Below are positions 22,504-33,776 of a DNA stretch of 64,000 nucleotides, piece after piece. The notes beneath the pieces were generated by a model. The model was not told where the DNA came from and ran no database searches. It worked only from the letters and a program-made list of their open reading frames with translations. The translations under genes were made by a program, and so were the position numbers. The DNA comes from Stomoxys calcitrans. Its lineage: Eukaryota; Arthropoda; Insecta; Diptera; Muscidae. The stretch's first letter is position 1; the number at the start of each line of letters is the position of its first letter. The stretch lies in assembly GCF_963082655.1 (NCBI RefSeq), contig NC_081556.1, forward strand, positions 158,334,328 to 158,398,327, written 5' to 3'.

Positions 22504-22757
22504 AAGAAAGGAGCAAATGGGCCAATATGTCCATGAAAATTCCATTAAGAAAAAGGGGGGATACTTCTCTCATATCAATGAGTGCTATCCAATACAAATT
22601 TAAACTCAACGAGAGGGTCCTCCGTTTTATTGCCGAGTTCGAATGGCTTGCTGCAGAGTGACACCACCAGTTTCCACAGCTGATTATCTATGTTGAATAC
22701 CTAAGAAGGTGAAGTTTGTTTGTCGGGATTTGAACCAAGGCGTTCAGCGACAAATTT
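22504..22757 (-). mobile_element. SINE-1 copy, diverged
   Basis: Reverse orientation: 'GTCCATGAAAATTCCATTAA', 'CTCATATCAATGAGTGCTAT', 'GCCGAGTTCGAATGGCTTGC'. The head-side B-box remnant reads 'GGGATTTGAACCAAGGCGTT'. Confidence 0.75.
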
Positions 22758-23204
22758 CGATTTCCCAAAAACTCTGAGCTACGGTATTCCTATCAGCGTT
22801 AGCGAAAATTCATCTCTAATTCCCGAAGTATTTCCTAAGAGTCATTAAAGATATAAAACTAGGAACTCCACCAGAGTATAGATGAAGATGTTACTTGCAG
22901 TAACGGCATTTGCCAATCACAAACTTTTGTAAACCCACGATTATGAATTTTCGGCGAAACTTATACTGGCTCAAAAATAAGGGTTGATTTGGACCTCTGT
23001 AAGCCATTCTCAGTGTATTAATCTAAATCGAAAGAATGGAACTTTCGTCAGCTCCAAAAACTAAATTAAGAAATTGATTTAGATGGCGGCTTGATCGAAA
23101 TGTAAAAAATATTTGAGACATGCGTAGGTGGTGCTGATATTACTCGTTATTATACAGAAATCGGAAGAAAGACGTACCCCAAAAACTAAAATCATCATCA
23201 TAGG
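22758..23204. other. Unassigned sequence
   Basis: Nothing recognised. Isolated phrases such as 'CGGAAGAAAGACGTACCCC' suggest decayed repeats. Confidence 0.35.
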
Positions 23205-23446
23205 CACTTAGTATTTATGCAAGAGTCGGTGCCGCCCGGCCTCTCACTGAGACTATCCGCTCGATGTCGCTGATTGACTGCGACTGCCGTTACAGGTACT
23301 GCTTATAAGGCATTCTACTAACAGCAACCAGTGAAAGCGGCCGACGGCTTCCAGCTAAGATTCTCGTGACAGCTATGAGCACCACACCGCTCAGACCTCA
23401 AAGTCCCAGCCTGTGTGGAGCTCACAGCTATTCCGTGCCATAGGTC
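23205..23446. other. Unusually GC-rich segment of unknown origin
   Basis: Against an AT-rich background this stretch is balanced or GC-rich ('GTCGGTGCCGCCCGGCCTCT', 'GTGAAAGCGGCCGACGGCTT'). It begins with a family B-like hairpin word (GAGTCGGTGCCGCCCGGCCTC). It is probably transposon-derived, but I cannot name a family. Confidence 0.35.
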
Positions 23447-23680
23447 ACAGGTCAACGTTTTTCGCTTTCCAAAAAGCGGTCGATGCTTTCAGAATGTATG
23501 ATATGGAGATACCTTAATCAGATTGGAAAAAGTTCTTCGACAATTGGTTCAAACGCATGCAGTGTATAAATCTTAATGGGGAATATTTTGAAAAACAATA
23601 AAGCGATTTCCGCCGATTAATATTTGTCTTTGTGTTCCCTAATCCCGAAATATAAAAGGTAATCCTCTTAAATCTGTAAA
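23447..23680 (+). mobile_element. Mariner transposase C-terminal fragment
   Basis: Frames give 'SKKAVDAF' with single-base slips, then 'SDWKKFFDNWFKRMQ' and 'CINLNGEYFEKQ' followed by a stop at about 23600. This matches the C-terminus of mariner transposases. The rest of the element is absent. Confidence 0.75.
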
Positions 23681-25209
23681 ATCCTGCCCTGGAGCCCTTA
23701 GAAAGTATAACATTCAACTTTGGACGTCATGCTGGAATGGTTTTTCGTTAATCGATTGCCATAATATTTCGAATTTTGCTTATTAGGACAAAAAGGAAGA
23801 AAAATGGAGGGTATGCGTTTCAAAAAAGATTTTGGTGTTTTGGGATACTCTATTAGTAAAGGGGTTAAAAAACACACAGTCATGGCAATATACGTTCTAT
23901 TCTCAGAAGCACAGACAACTTTTTGCAGTCTTAAAAAAAACTGTATAGTAGACGTTGCCAGTATGTGAACGCCTGAGGTCAGGTTCAAGAGTCGCACAGT
24001 GCGATGAGAAAAAAAACGTTTAAAGATATTTTCACGAAATTTTATATATGTTAATGGTGAGGTGTTTTCCAGACTGTGTACAGATTTTCATTGCTAGTAG
24101 GGTCGGGAACCACTAGGTGGGCCTTCAGTGTTGGTCACCTCAGTCCTACAATAAAAAAGTTCAGACTGTACTTAAAAACCCTACACAAAATTGTTTTTGT
24201 GTGTGGGATATCTTTTATAGTGCTCAAGAAATTCGGTAAACAATAATTTTTTTTTTTTTTTGAAATTCGCAAAGGCTATTCTTTTAATTTGTATTTTGTA
24301 AAGGTATATCATAACCGATTTCATTTTTTTTTAACAAAAAGAAAATAATTCTTTAAATCAAATATCACCATAAAGATTAGAGATATTTGGCACAGAAAAG
24401 CATGTGTTCAAAAAAAAAAAGATTTTTAAATTGGACCGAAATGAATATTTCGCAAAGCAAACAAAGATAGGTAGGGGATGAACGCTCTACACATTTAAAA
24501 TTTCATACAGATTTCATTCAAAAATCACAGGCTGATTTTCACATCTTTTAAGTCTTTCGAATGCGTGATTTGTCGAGAATGTATGGCCGATTTGTCCGCA
24601 TTGGGTAGACATTTTTATCTATATTTAAATTTTTTTCATATACAATAAAAAATATATGTATTTGCTTTACAATTAAAATTCCAAGTTGATTAAAATACCA
24701 AATGAATCCAAAATGTACACTGTTGCAAAAACTAAAATTCAATTCGAGAATATCATAAAACCAAAACACACCAATTTCTCTTCAAAAAATAAGTATAAAT
24801 ATGGACCACATTTCTTGACGAAAATATCCAAAATGCCCATACTGGGGAAAGGAGTTTACAAAAATGGCATTTTTCAGTAAAATGTACGTAGAGATCTCAA
24901 TGCATGGGTGCCGCAAAAAAGATTTTGTATGTATTTAGGTAAGTAAGTTGTAAAGTTGGGAATTTGAGCTTTGCGTTTTAAAGCTCGGACGGTTTTTTCC
25001 GTTTTTCTTAGAAAAAAAAATCCCAAAAATGTAGTCCACATATTTCCTACTAGGATTAACACAAATTGTGAAAACTACATTTAAAATACATCTACATTAA
25101 GCCCTCTTAACAGTACTGTAATCTAAATTGATTTTAGATCAAGTTTTCTTTAGAGAGACTAAACAATGAAACTAATTTTTTTTTGACCAAAACCTCTTTA
25201 AACTTGTAA
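23681..25209. other. AT-rich sequence, nothing recognised
   Basis: Homopolymer A and T runs and chance frames only. A segment around 24000-24190 ('GTCGCACAGTGCGATGAGAA', 'GGGTCGGGAACCACTAGGTG') is less AT-rich and may be decayed transposon sequence. Confidence 0.35.
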
Positions 25210-25315
25210 CGAAAGTCAAAAGTCGAGCGGAGCCGACTGTATAATACCCTACACCTACCCTATAAGGACAATGTGGGAGCTGAATGAATATATTATTGCA
25301 AATTACCCAAAAAAA
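25210..25315 (-). repeat. Family B right-end fragment, reverse
   Basis: It reads 'GTCAAAAGTCGAGCGGAGCC', 'GACTGTATAATACCCTACAC' and CTACCCTATA, the complement of the family B right end with its hairpin. Confidence 0.75.
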
Positions 25316-25409
25316 ATGCGCTTTTGAGAGCCAAAACAAAATTTTGCAGGGCCGAGATGACTAACTTTGAAGGCCCACTAATGGACTTACGGACCTTCTA
25401 GGGCCCCGA

Positions 25410-25660
25410 AAATTCCAAAAAATATTAATCACTTAATTGAAAATTTCGATAAATTTCAAATATTTTTTTAATTGGATCAAAAAAAAATTAAATATTTTAG
25501 TCATTTCTTCAATTGGATCAGTTAAAAAATTAATTGAAAATTTCAATCATTTTTTAATTGAATTTTTTTTATTTGAAAATTTTTCAATTACTTTTTTGAA
25601 TAAGGGGATTGACATTATCAATGTTGTGACTGAAACTAATTTTTAATTTTTATTCTGTAT
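25410..25660. repeat. AT-rich 'AATTGAAAATT' element, second copy
   Basis: Repeated TTAATTGAAAATTTC and AATTGGATCA words with inverted arrangement end near 'TTTTTATTCTGTATATATAT'. It resembles 10580-10812. Confidence 0.45.
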
Positions 25661-26000
25661 ATATATGCCGCTTCTCTGATTTTACTTGTGATATACTATT
25701 CTATTTCTTGAACACGATTTTACTTGTGGAATACTTGTCAATTCTTATGTTCATCCATATCAAATATGATCAGAAATAGTCGATACTATGATATGGTTTC
25801 CGTTCATATAAAGTTGTCGTTATGGAACTTGGTTTCTGTTGTAGCAGTTTGTTTGGCGGCAGCCCTTGCCAATGAAGGACTTCATCTGGTCGATGCGGTA
25901 CGTACACCGGCTGCCTTGGGATTGACGGAACTTGGTGAAGACTATTTATTGTGGAGGACATATAAGAATTTTCTTTTCTTTTGGTAAATTAAAATTTCCA
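25661..26000. other. Possible transposon-derived segment
   Basis: The stretch 25840-25945 ('GCAGCCCTTGCCAATGAAGG', 'CGTACACCGGCTGCCTTGGG') is less AT-rich than its surroundings. Short frames exist on both strands. No family could be assigned, and I do not call a gene. Confidence 0.3.
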
Positions 26001-26254
26001 TTCCATTGACTTTGACAGCTAAATCAGAATTGTTGAATTCTTACTTTTTCCTTTAATTATAGTTTAGAAATTAAAAAAAAGGAAATTTATCTATTACGCC
26101 ATAATACCTAACGAAGGGGGAGTCCTAGAACTTGTATTTATCCATTCATCCGTTTGCAATTAGCTTGCCTTAATTAGGGCATACAGTACAGCCCCAAGTG
26201 TTGGGCTGAATAGACAAACACCAGTTCACACTCACTAAGCACGAAACCATAAAT

Positions 26255-26376
26255 CAGGTTTGTTGCTTAAGTCTTTCGTTTTTTTTTTTCAACTGAACTA
26301 CATACATACATACGTTGTAAACTAATTTTTGGCTGTTTCTCGATGTTAATTTTGTTTCATATAAACATGATTATGT
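26255..26376 (+). repeat. Paired motif copy 2
   Basis: 'GGTTTGTTGCTTAAGTCTTT' ends at 26276, and 'TCATATAAACATGATTATGT' lies at 26357-26376. The spacing between blocks equals that of copy 1 (100 bp start to start). Confidence 0.6.
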
Positions 26377-27661
26377 TATAATTTTTTTTATGTTGCTATT
26401 AATATCGCAGACGTGGTGATGATGTTTTCGAAGAAGCTCTTAGTTTTGTTGCTCTTAAGTAATAATTTCAGCAACCAAAGGGGAACTGAAAATACAGGGG
26501 AAATGCTGTCTTTGATATTTCATTTCATTTTTACATGCATGCATCCTCCTTCAGCCATCCCCTGCCAGTCGACCAGTCAGCCAGCCAACCAAAACCATTT
26601 TCAATCTCTTTCTCGGTGTTATTTTTCAGTGTTTTTCGGTTTTTTTTTATTTAATTTCTTTCTCTACGAACTAAATCTCATGCTTGCTATATCCATAAAA
26701 GCCGAGTTCAGCTGTTTTAATTTTTTTTTTGGTTATGTTTATTAAACCGCTGTTATGATATTACATAAAAAAATAAATTTGTTGTTTTTTTATAATAATT
26801 TGAAATGGCTTAAATTGCATAATCATCGATAGTGTGCGGGAAAGAAGATACCGCACACCAACAATCCAACATCGGCACAGACGCAGACATAAACGTCGAA
26901 AGAAGTAACCAAAGTGGCGCTAAACATTTGCATGACACTCGGCTCACTCACATTGCGAACATTTCCATGTGGGGGGTTTGAGGGATGGATGGTGTGATAG
27001 ATCGCTGGCTGGCTGGTTGGCTTGCTGTTTAGTTAGATGGATGGATTGATGGGTGGTGAGCAGAAGAAATGAAAAGAAGGTGGCTTTTGTTTCGGCTTTG
27101 TTGTATCATTGGCAGCCGGGGCTATGGAGGTTTAAAGAAGGAGGGCGGCTTTGTTGTTATACCAAAATTGCTTAACCGTAGTGATTGAAGCGCTCGCTTG
27201 CCAGTTGCGTAGACTTGTTGTGGACTGAATATTTAATAACACTTTTTAATACTTTTCCGAATGCTTTGCTTGCTTCTGCTCCTGCTATTGATGTGTGTGG
27301 ATGTCGGTCTGCCTGTTTGTTTGCCTTATGGCATCTCTGGCAAGAGGTGTTTGAACGTTTAGCTGACATACAACCGCACTTGCTGTAGTACAAGTTTGAA
27401 TGAATTAGGTCTGCCTCGGGCGATTATTGTGTATTTGTACGCACTTACCTTACCCAATAATTTCTTGTTTTTGGTTGCCTTGTTTTTTGTATTTGCTCAC
27501 TGGCTTGACTAATTGACAACTGCATACATTGCCTTCGCCGCCGTCTCCCTCTCCGTAGTCGTCGTGTTTAAATTATAACAAATGACTTTTGGTATTGTGG
27601 TATTATTTAACACTTTTGTTTTTTGCCTTTTCTACTCTCCTCTTTCTTTTGACGTCTTGAA

Positions 27662-27692
27662 TGTGTGTGTGTGTGTGTGTGTGAGTGTGTGT
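27662..27692 (+). repeat. GT microsatellite
   Basis: (TG)n with one A interruption. Confidence 0.95.
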
Positions 27693-28171
27693 TTTGTTTA
27701 TAATAATTATTTTGATGGTGCTGTGAAGCTACGAGTTTTCGGTATTAGCATAATCAGCCGATATGTGTCAATGCCATGACATCAATTCGCTTTTGTTTTC
27801 TTCAAAATGGTCACATGGCTGAGGGCTTCCCCCAACTTTCTGAAAAGGCTATTGTACTGCCATTTTCGGGACTCCGATGCGTATGCAATGTATTGACCTT
27901 CAGCAAACAGTTGACGCTTCTTAAGCGGCCACGCAAGGTCGTTTGTAAATTGCTGCAATTAGTGGGTTTTTTTGTCGCCCACTTGCTAAAGGGTCAAAAT
28001 ATGTTGACAATAATTACCATAAATTATTTGCTATGGATGAGTGGAACTGATTTTCAAGGTGATTTGTGCCACTATTCTAATTTCTTGTATTGTAGCATCC
28101 AAATACGCTCAACATTTGTTAGATAGTCTTAAATATGTTTAAATAATGGAAAACGACAACCATGGGATTGG

Positions 28172-28235
28172 CGTATACTAATTTCGTTATTCCGTTTGCA
28201 AGTCATCGAAATATTGATCTGAGAGCCATCACATT
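28172..28235 (+). repeat. Family A left-end fragment
   Basis: 'GGCGTATACTAATTTCGTTA', 'TTCCGTTTGCAAG' and 'CGAAATATTGATCTGAGAG' match the start of family A. Confidence 0.65.
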
Positions 28236-28954
28236 ACGGAACTCGAGTTTGGGCGAGTGTCGGCCACTACTTAATTCATTTAACTAAGTGCTATAGGATG
28301 TTGCCTCCTCGTCGTACAAAAATATAAAATTTTATAGTGATAATCCACGTCAAAAGTAGGAATAATAGTGGCACGAAAATCTAAAAATGATCTTACCTCA
28401 AAACGTTCTCAGTACGTTTATGTTTGAAAATGTCAAACATTCCAATGGATATGTCAGATTTTACCAGAGAACACTTAGTTTGCCTAGGCCAGAAACTTAT
28501 ATAGCATCATTTATATGACTTTTAACTTCCACGCATAGTTTGATTCAAAGCAGGCAACAATCTGGCATATAGACTACTTTGAACCACATGCAACTCGTTT
28601 CTTAAAAGATTCAGACTTCAGTCAAGGCAAAGGGTGGTATCGAAAATAAGATTCTATAGATTCAGAAGTTCAGCTTACTTCCACAAATTATTGTCATTTG
28701 AATCAATAAAAACATATATTCACACAAGGCAAATGTAGTCGTTTGTGTCAGCTACCCTGTATAAAGCTCTTAACCACCCACATTTTGATATAACTTTCCT
28801 ATAGATCGATCTCCGAACTGTTCGTTGAGACCTGAGAAGAATATATTTTTATCCAACTAGCTGGGCTGGATCCGTTCCAACAATTGTGGTCCAAATTTGG
28901 GGCGATTTTCATTATGAAAAATGACCCCCAAGCAAATGCACCCCAAAAATAAAC
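28236..28954. other. Unassigned sequence
   Basis: Nothing recognised apart from short decayed family A or C words near 28780-28820 ('CACATTTTGATATAACTTTC'). Confidence 0.35.
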
Positions 28955-29066
28955 CCAATTTGAGGGGATAACCATCGCTGAAAATTTTTTTCATGTTCTC
29001 GCCAGTATTCGAACCCAATCGTCAAAGGCGGACAGGTGGTAACCTCTGCGCTACGGTGGCTTCCAT
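28955..29066 (-). mobile_element. SINE-1 head fragment
   Basis: Reverse orientation, tRNA-like part only: 'GAGGGGATAACCATCGCTGA', 'CGCCAGTATTCGAACCCAAT' (B-box complement) and 'CTCTGCGCTACGGTGGCTTC' (A-box side). Confidence 0.8.
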
Positions 29067-29094
29067 AGTTTGGATAATCACCCCAGTTTGTTTC

Positions 29095-29480
29095 ACAAAA
29101 AAAAAAAAAATTTTTTGTTAAAAATTTTCAAATTTTTGATAAAAATTTTCAATTTTTTGTTAAAAATTTTCAATTTTTTGAAAAAGCAAAAAGTTTCCTA
29201 TTTGTAAAATATTTTTAAAAATTGCGCGATTTTTTGAAAACAATTTCAAAAGATATATAAAAGCCCGCGACTTTATGAAAAAAATTTTCAATATTTTTGA
29301 AAAGCAAAAAGTTTTTTATTTGTAGAATATTTTGAAAAATTGAGCGATTTTCGGAAAATAATTTCCATTCAAACCAGTTTGTGCTTAAAGAAAAAAATTC
29401 TTTCAAAATCGTGTGACTTTTTGAAAATATTTTTAATGTTTTTGAAAATAGCGCAGCAGCCGATAGATATTTTTCAGTTG
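29095..29480. repeat. Degenerate AT tandem repeat
   Basis: Words of the type AAAATTTTCAATTTTTTG recur about every 30-40 bp at first. A roughly 110 bp unit with 'GCAAAAAGTTTCCTATTTGT' / 'GCAAAAAGTTTTTTATTTGT' follows. Short ORFs here are translated repeats. Confidence 0.7.
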
Positions 29481-29564
29481 AAAGTATTTTTCATTTTTTT
29501 TAACAGACGGAGACGAACAACATTTTAAATAATCTCGCGATTTGAAACGGCCTCCCTAACACTT

Positions 29565-29840
29565 GGACTCACATGTAGATGTCAGATCTGTTTTCTACTC
29601 CTAAATACCTTTTATTTGCATCCCATATTGTCTTGATTGGTCCTTATAACTATTTGGCGGGCATTAGGTATGCGGAGGCCACATAAAGGTAACCCATCTC
29701 AAAGTTCGATATAAAATTTTCGATTTTCTGTTGCTATAAGAATGCAAACAAAATTTCGCTTGATTCGGGGAATGATCAACTCCCTAAGAATACCGATTCA
29801 GCCGTTTTTGAGTCTGTACAGAGTGTGCAAATAAACAAAC
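29565..29840 (+). repeat. Family D fragment
   Basis: 'TCTACTCCTAAATACCTTTT', 'GCATCCCATATTGTCTTGAT', and 'CCGATTCAGCCGTTTTTGAG' match family D units, followed by an 'AAATAAACAAACAT' tail. Confidence 0.65.
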
Positions 29841-32190
29841 ATCATAGATTTGAAGAGTAATCAGATTTTAAACCATCCAATAAAGAATTATATTAAACAA
29901 TTCAATTGTTACACCGCGAAATGTCTTTTGACTCAAACATAGAAAAGACTCTCCCACCAACGCTACTCGATTTAAAAGGCGATTAAAGAAAACAAACCCA
30001 TAAAACTACTGTAGTTTGAAGATTTTATTACTTATGAGCAAACATTTGATTATTGACAAAGTCATTTAAGTCAATTGTTTGGAATACTGAAGGAATAAAT
30101 TCAATTGCTTTTACCGCAAAACTTCAATGCTATACCTTAACAATTGACAAATGCTTGTAGACTATTTACCTCCAGTTAGAAACCAATACGCAGCCATTCA
30201 TAAAAGACTTAAGTAACGAACTTGAATTACCTTAACTGAATGCTACAAAAGACTTAAGCAACAAACATGAAGTGAAACTGCACTGCAGTAATGTCTGATT
30301 GGGAAATACAGTAAATTGCTCTGCATAACATAATGTGTGACTAATTTTCCATGATTTGTGTGGTGTAGGCACCTTTTGAGAAATTAGCACTTACTAGAGC
30401 ATCATAACATTTCAAATAATTTTGGACGGGCCCGCCTGATAAATGCCAAACAATGTTGCAAATTTCATGTTTCTATGAAAGCCAAAAATATTTGTTCGTC
30501 TGTGGCCAGTGCGAATATTTTACACCATAACCAAACTGGTGATAAGTGTAATACTCATAGTCCACAAAGCCTCACCCCCACTCAGCAGTGCGGTAGCAGA
30601 GGGGTGAGTGGCAGGGGGCTGGGAATGTCTTACTTAAACTCCATGAAATACGTAAGTGTAACAATCCAGCCAGCCAGCCAGCCACCTAGGCAGCCATCCA
30701 GTTGCAAAGTTGCCCCAACAGACAAACAAATTCGAAACATTTCAACAACAAATAAGAGAATGTGTCCGCTATTACCCTATTATGATTGCCATCACTGCCA
30801 CCATAACAGCGCACATTTAAACGCTTACCACTTCTGCGAAATGTAGCAGCAGCTACAACATCGTCGAAGCAAAAATTAAGTGAATTGTACTTAAAGTCAC
30901 TGTGAAATGGAAAAAAAAGTTACGACTGCTATTTACATTTATGTACAAGCATGAGTGTATTATATGGATGTGGTTATATACTATGTACGCTTATATACCA
31001 CAACAGGTAAACGTACATACAGACATCGTGTGGCAAACACAAAGCGGTGTAAAAATAATAACAATAATAGTAAGTAAGCAACACAATAAGACAGCTCACA
31101 AACAAAAATAAATAAAAGTGATGTTGGTGGAAAAAAACAAAACTCGGCAGTAAAAAAAAATAATAAAGAGCACCACACTGTACAACAACCGGGGAGCACT
31201 GTGCACAAACGGGCAAAGAAAAATCCAAACAGAAATAAAATCACTTTCACTGACAGTGCCACTTTGGACGGCTGGGCCTGATGGCCGGCTGCGAAAGGTG
31301 GGAAGCTGATATGGGAGCACAAGCCTCTCAAGAGTTTTGCGTAAAAAACCCACTGAACTTAAGAAAAACTGCAAAGAAAGCAAATCTCAGCAGCTGAAAG
31401 CTTCCAATAAAGATCACAGTTCACAAAATGAAAAAATGAGGAAAACCTTTTGGGAACCGCGGACTAGTGAGAACTTTCCAAATACATACCCAAAAAAATT
31501 TGTCGGCTGATAGTAGCAAACACTGTCTGCTGATATTAAAATCAAATTTTAAAACTTTTGTACAAATCCATTCAAAATTTTTGAATTATACAAACAATTT
31601 GACAATTTCGGCTTTTATTTTTAGTTTGAGAGCATAATTATAAAAGTCGTAGTTAATTTTTTTTCAAAAATCTCCGAAATTTCCCTTTCTGGCAAAGATG
31701 CTTTCAAAATCGGGATTATTTAGCAATTTTTTTTTTTGTTTCATATGTCCCCTTATATGGTATAAAAAATACATAAGCCCAAATGGGAGATCTGGAGTTT
31801 GGAATTTGAGAACTCGAGCGACGCATCCACGTACAATATGTGTTCTTTACAAAAAAAAAAAGAAAAAATTGAGGTATTAAAGCTAGTTTTTCAGAAAGAA
31901 TGTTTGTCATTACACAAAAATACATGCTTGGGAAAAAGTACAGCTAATAGACAGGGTTATCGAGTGTGGTTAATGTGGTAATTGTATCATATATGCGTTT
32001 TCGCTATTAATACGATTCAAATACAAGGGCCAACGCACGGCCCTTGAAGCCATCACACCTAATATGGTTGAAAAGTCTTCTAACCAATGACGAAACGCTT
32101 CCCACAGTGGTTGGTGTGTGTTGCTATCTTTGGCTTTCCTTTTTCATTTGCATCTCCGATCATTGCGCTCGTCTCGAAAGAGAAACAAAC
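29841..32190. other. Single-copy-looking noncoding region
   Basis: No supported exon. It contains two reverse copies of the CTTAAGTC motif (30202 and 30247), a CCAGCCAGCCAGCCAGCC run near 30666-30683, and poly-purine stretches. The less AT-rich part at 30520-30720 could be regulatory. Confidence 0.35.
30202..30268 (-). repeat. Two reverse copies of the GTTTGTTGCTTAAGTC motif
   Basis: 'AAAGACTTAAGTAACGAACT' (from 30203) and 'AAAGACTTAAGCAACAAACA' (from 30248) are the complement of the first block of the paired motifs at 21651 and 26255. They are 45 bp apart. The second block is not present nearby. Confidence 0.6.
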
Positions 32191-32194
32191 AAAC

Positions 32195-32340
32195 ATTTGT
32201 CTTAAATCTCTGAATGTCATAGTGGGTTAAACACTAGCCGGAAGTTAATTCTATATGCAAACGTTTCGGGCGAAATAAGAATTATTTCTGCTATGCATTG
32301 CCCGTTCCGCTTGCCATCAATTAAAAATTTTGGAAATCGG
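32195..32340 (-). mobile_element. Non-LTR retrotransposon fragment
   Basis: 'TGTCTTAAATCTCTGAATGT', 'GGGCGAAATAAGAATTATTT' and 'CATTGCCCGTTCCGC' match the minus-strand copy at about 300-430. It is only the C-terminal coding end. Confidence 0.75.
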
Positions 32341-32560
32341 GCCACAAACGAATATTTAGCAGTCCCAACAAATTTTCGAAATACAGAGGTGACCAACTTT
32401 AGGGGCCTGACAAAAGGCGATCGGACAACTTTTTCCAAGCTATCTCGCTAACACCTCAACTCTTACCATTCTAAATTTCAAAGAAATATCTTTGCCCGTT
32501 CTCACACGGCATATTTGTTACTATTTTTTTCCATTTTCTCCCACTGTGCATTGTTGTAAT
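32341..32560. other. Possible family D fragment
   Basis: 'CGAAATACAGAGGTGACCAA' and 'CAACTTTAGGGGCCTGAC' are weakly like other repeats. No assignment is firm. Confidence 0.3.
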
Positions 32561-32850
32561 CAATGCATTGTAAATTTGCCCATAAACATTCCAATAAGGA
32601 ACAGTGGCAAACCTCACATTTCAATGAGTGCTGTACGATCAAGTCTTAAGCTCAATGATAAGGGGTCTCATTATTGAAGTCGAGTGCGAATAGTGTGCCG
32701 TAGTGCGGAAGTTCCCTGGGGAGAAGTTTTTATATGGCGTAGAACCTCACAAATGGCGCATCACAAAACCGCTGAACAATTTTTGATGAAGTTCTCGCCA
32801 GGCGTTCAGCATCATAGGTCGACATGGTAACTTTTGCGCTGCGAAGGTGT
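32561..32850 (-). mobile_element. SINE-1, near full length
   Basis: Reverse orientation from the tail 'AAATTTGCCCATAAACATTC' to the head 'CTTTTGCGCTGCGAAGGTGT'. The B-box complement reads GCCAGGCGTTCAGC, with part deleted. Confidence 0.8.
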
Positions 32851-33206
32851 CCTGTACACATGCATTGCCAATCAAAAAAGAATAAATGCTGGCAGATGTG
32901 TATTAGAGCAGTTCCATGACTGGGATATTAACCAGTAGGCAAATGGAGATATATGCCTCAGTGGGTGTTTGCTAGGTTGTGCTAGTGCTGTTGTCTCTTT
33001 TCTTTTTTGTTATTATTGGCAGGCTTTTTTCTATGAGTGTATGTGAAATATGTTGATGTCCTCCATACTTGGCGTTGATGGGCCTATAAATAGATTTACC
33101 CCACACATAAATAGTTACCCCATATTGAAGCTTAAAATCAATGTCTCAGTTCTTGTGTAGAGCTTTCAGATTTTTAAATTTTTATCCGAATTATACCCCC
33201 CAAAGA

Positions 33207-33505
33207 AAGCCACCGTGGCGCACAGGTTGGCATGTTCGCATATGACGCGGAACGCCTGGGTTCAACTCCCGGCGTGAACATATAAAAAAAAATTCAGCGA
33301 TGGTTATCCTCTTATTAATGCTGACTTCATTTGTGAGATATCCTGCATATTACAACTTCTCTACCAAGTGGTGTCGCTATGCCACACGCCGTTAGCACTT
33401 GGCATAAAAAGGAGGTCCCTTATTATTGAGCTTTAATCGGACTGCACTCATTGATGTAAGAGAGGTATCCTCTATTGCTTAATGGAATGTTCATGGGACA
33501 TTAAG
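33207..33505 (+). mobile_element. SINE-1, full length, plus orientation
   Basis: The tRNA-like head is 'GCCACCGTGGCGCACAGGTT' (A-box region) and 'GGGTTCAACTCCCGGCG' (B-box region). The body has 'TCATTTGTGAGATATCC', 'GTGTCGCTATGCCACACGCC', and the tail 'TTAATGGAATGTTCATGGGA'. Internal pol III boxes place it among tRNA-derived SINEs. Confidence 0.85.
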
Positions 33506-33776
33506 TTGTAGTAGTAGTACACCTCCCAACACCCACACCAAATGTAGCCTAGAAAGATCTATGAAAATATGTACCGAATGATTCGAGGGGTAGTGCCGAT
33601 TTGTGCCAGAGTAGTATATGGTTTATTTTTATGCATTTGTTTGCAACGCTAAATGCCAGAAAAGAAAAATCTTCTCTTAAGTATAAAGAAAGACCAGAAT
33701 CCCTTTCAAATTGTGCGATTGCGATTGTTCATTGAAGGTATTTACATTTATTTTAATCAATTAAAAAAATATATTT

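Larger units (their letters stand above)
26001..28170. other. Single-copy-looking noncoding region
   Basis: No supported exon. It holds the second copy of a paired motif (26255-26376), CCAGTCAGCCAGCC-like and GATGGATGG-like simple sequence, and a GT microsatellite. A plus-strand frame at 27776-28126 lacks any family feature. It is probably intronic or intergenic. Confidence 0.35.

Noticed and set aside
25724..25987. 87-residue frame with a hydrophobic stretch
   Set aside because: The stretch looks transposon-like (less AT-rich patch with frames on both strands) and there are no splice sites around it that make a gene.
27776..28126. Plus-strand 116-residue open frame
   Set aside because: No domain, signal or conserved motif. 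It lies in AT-rich noncoding sequence, and its length is compatible with chance in a 64 kb window.
31096..31383. Overlapping minus-strand frames of about 100 residues
   Set aside because: Low-complexity Phe/Leu/Tyr-rich translations of A/AT-rich plus-strand sequence, with no gene context.
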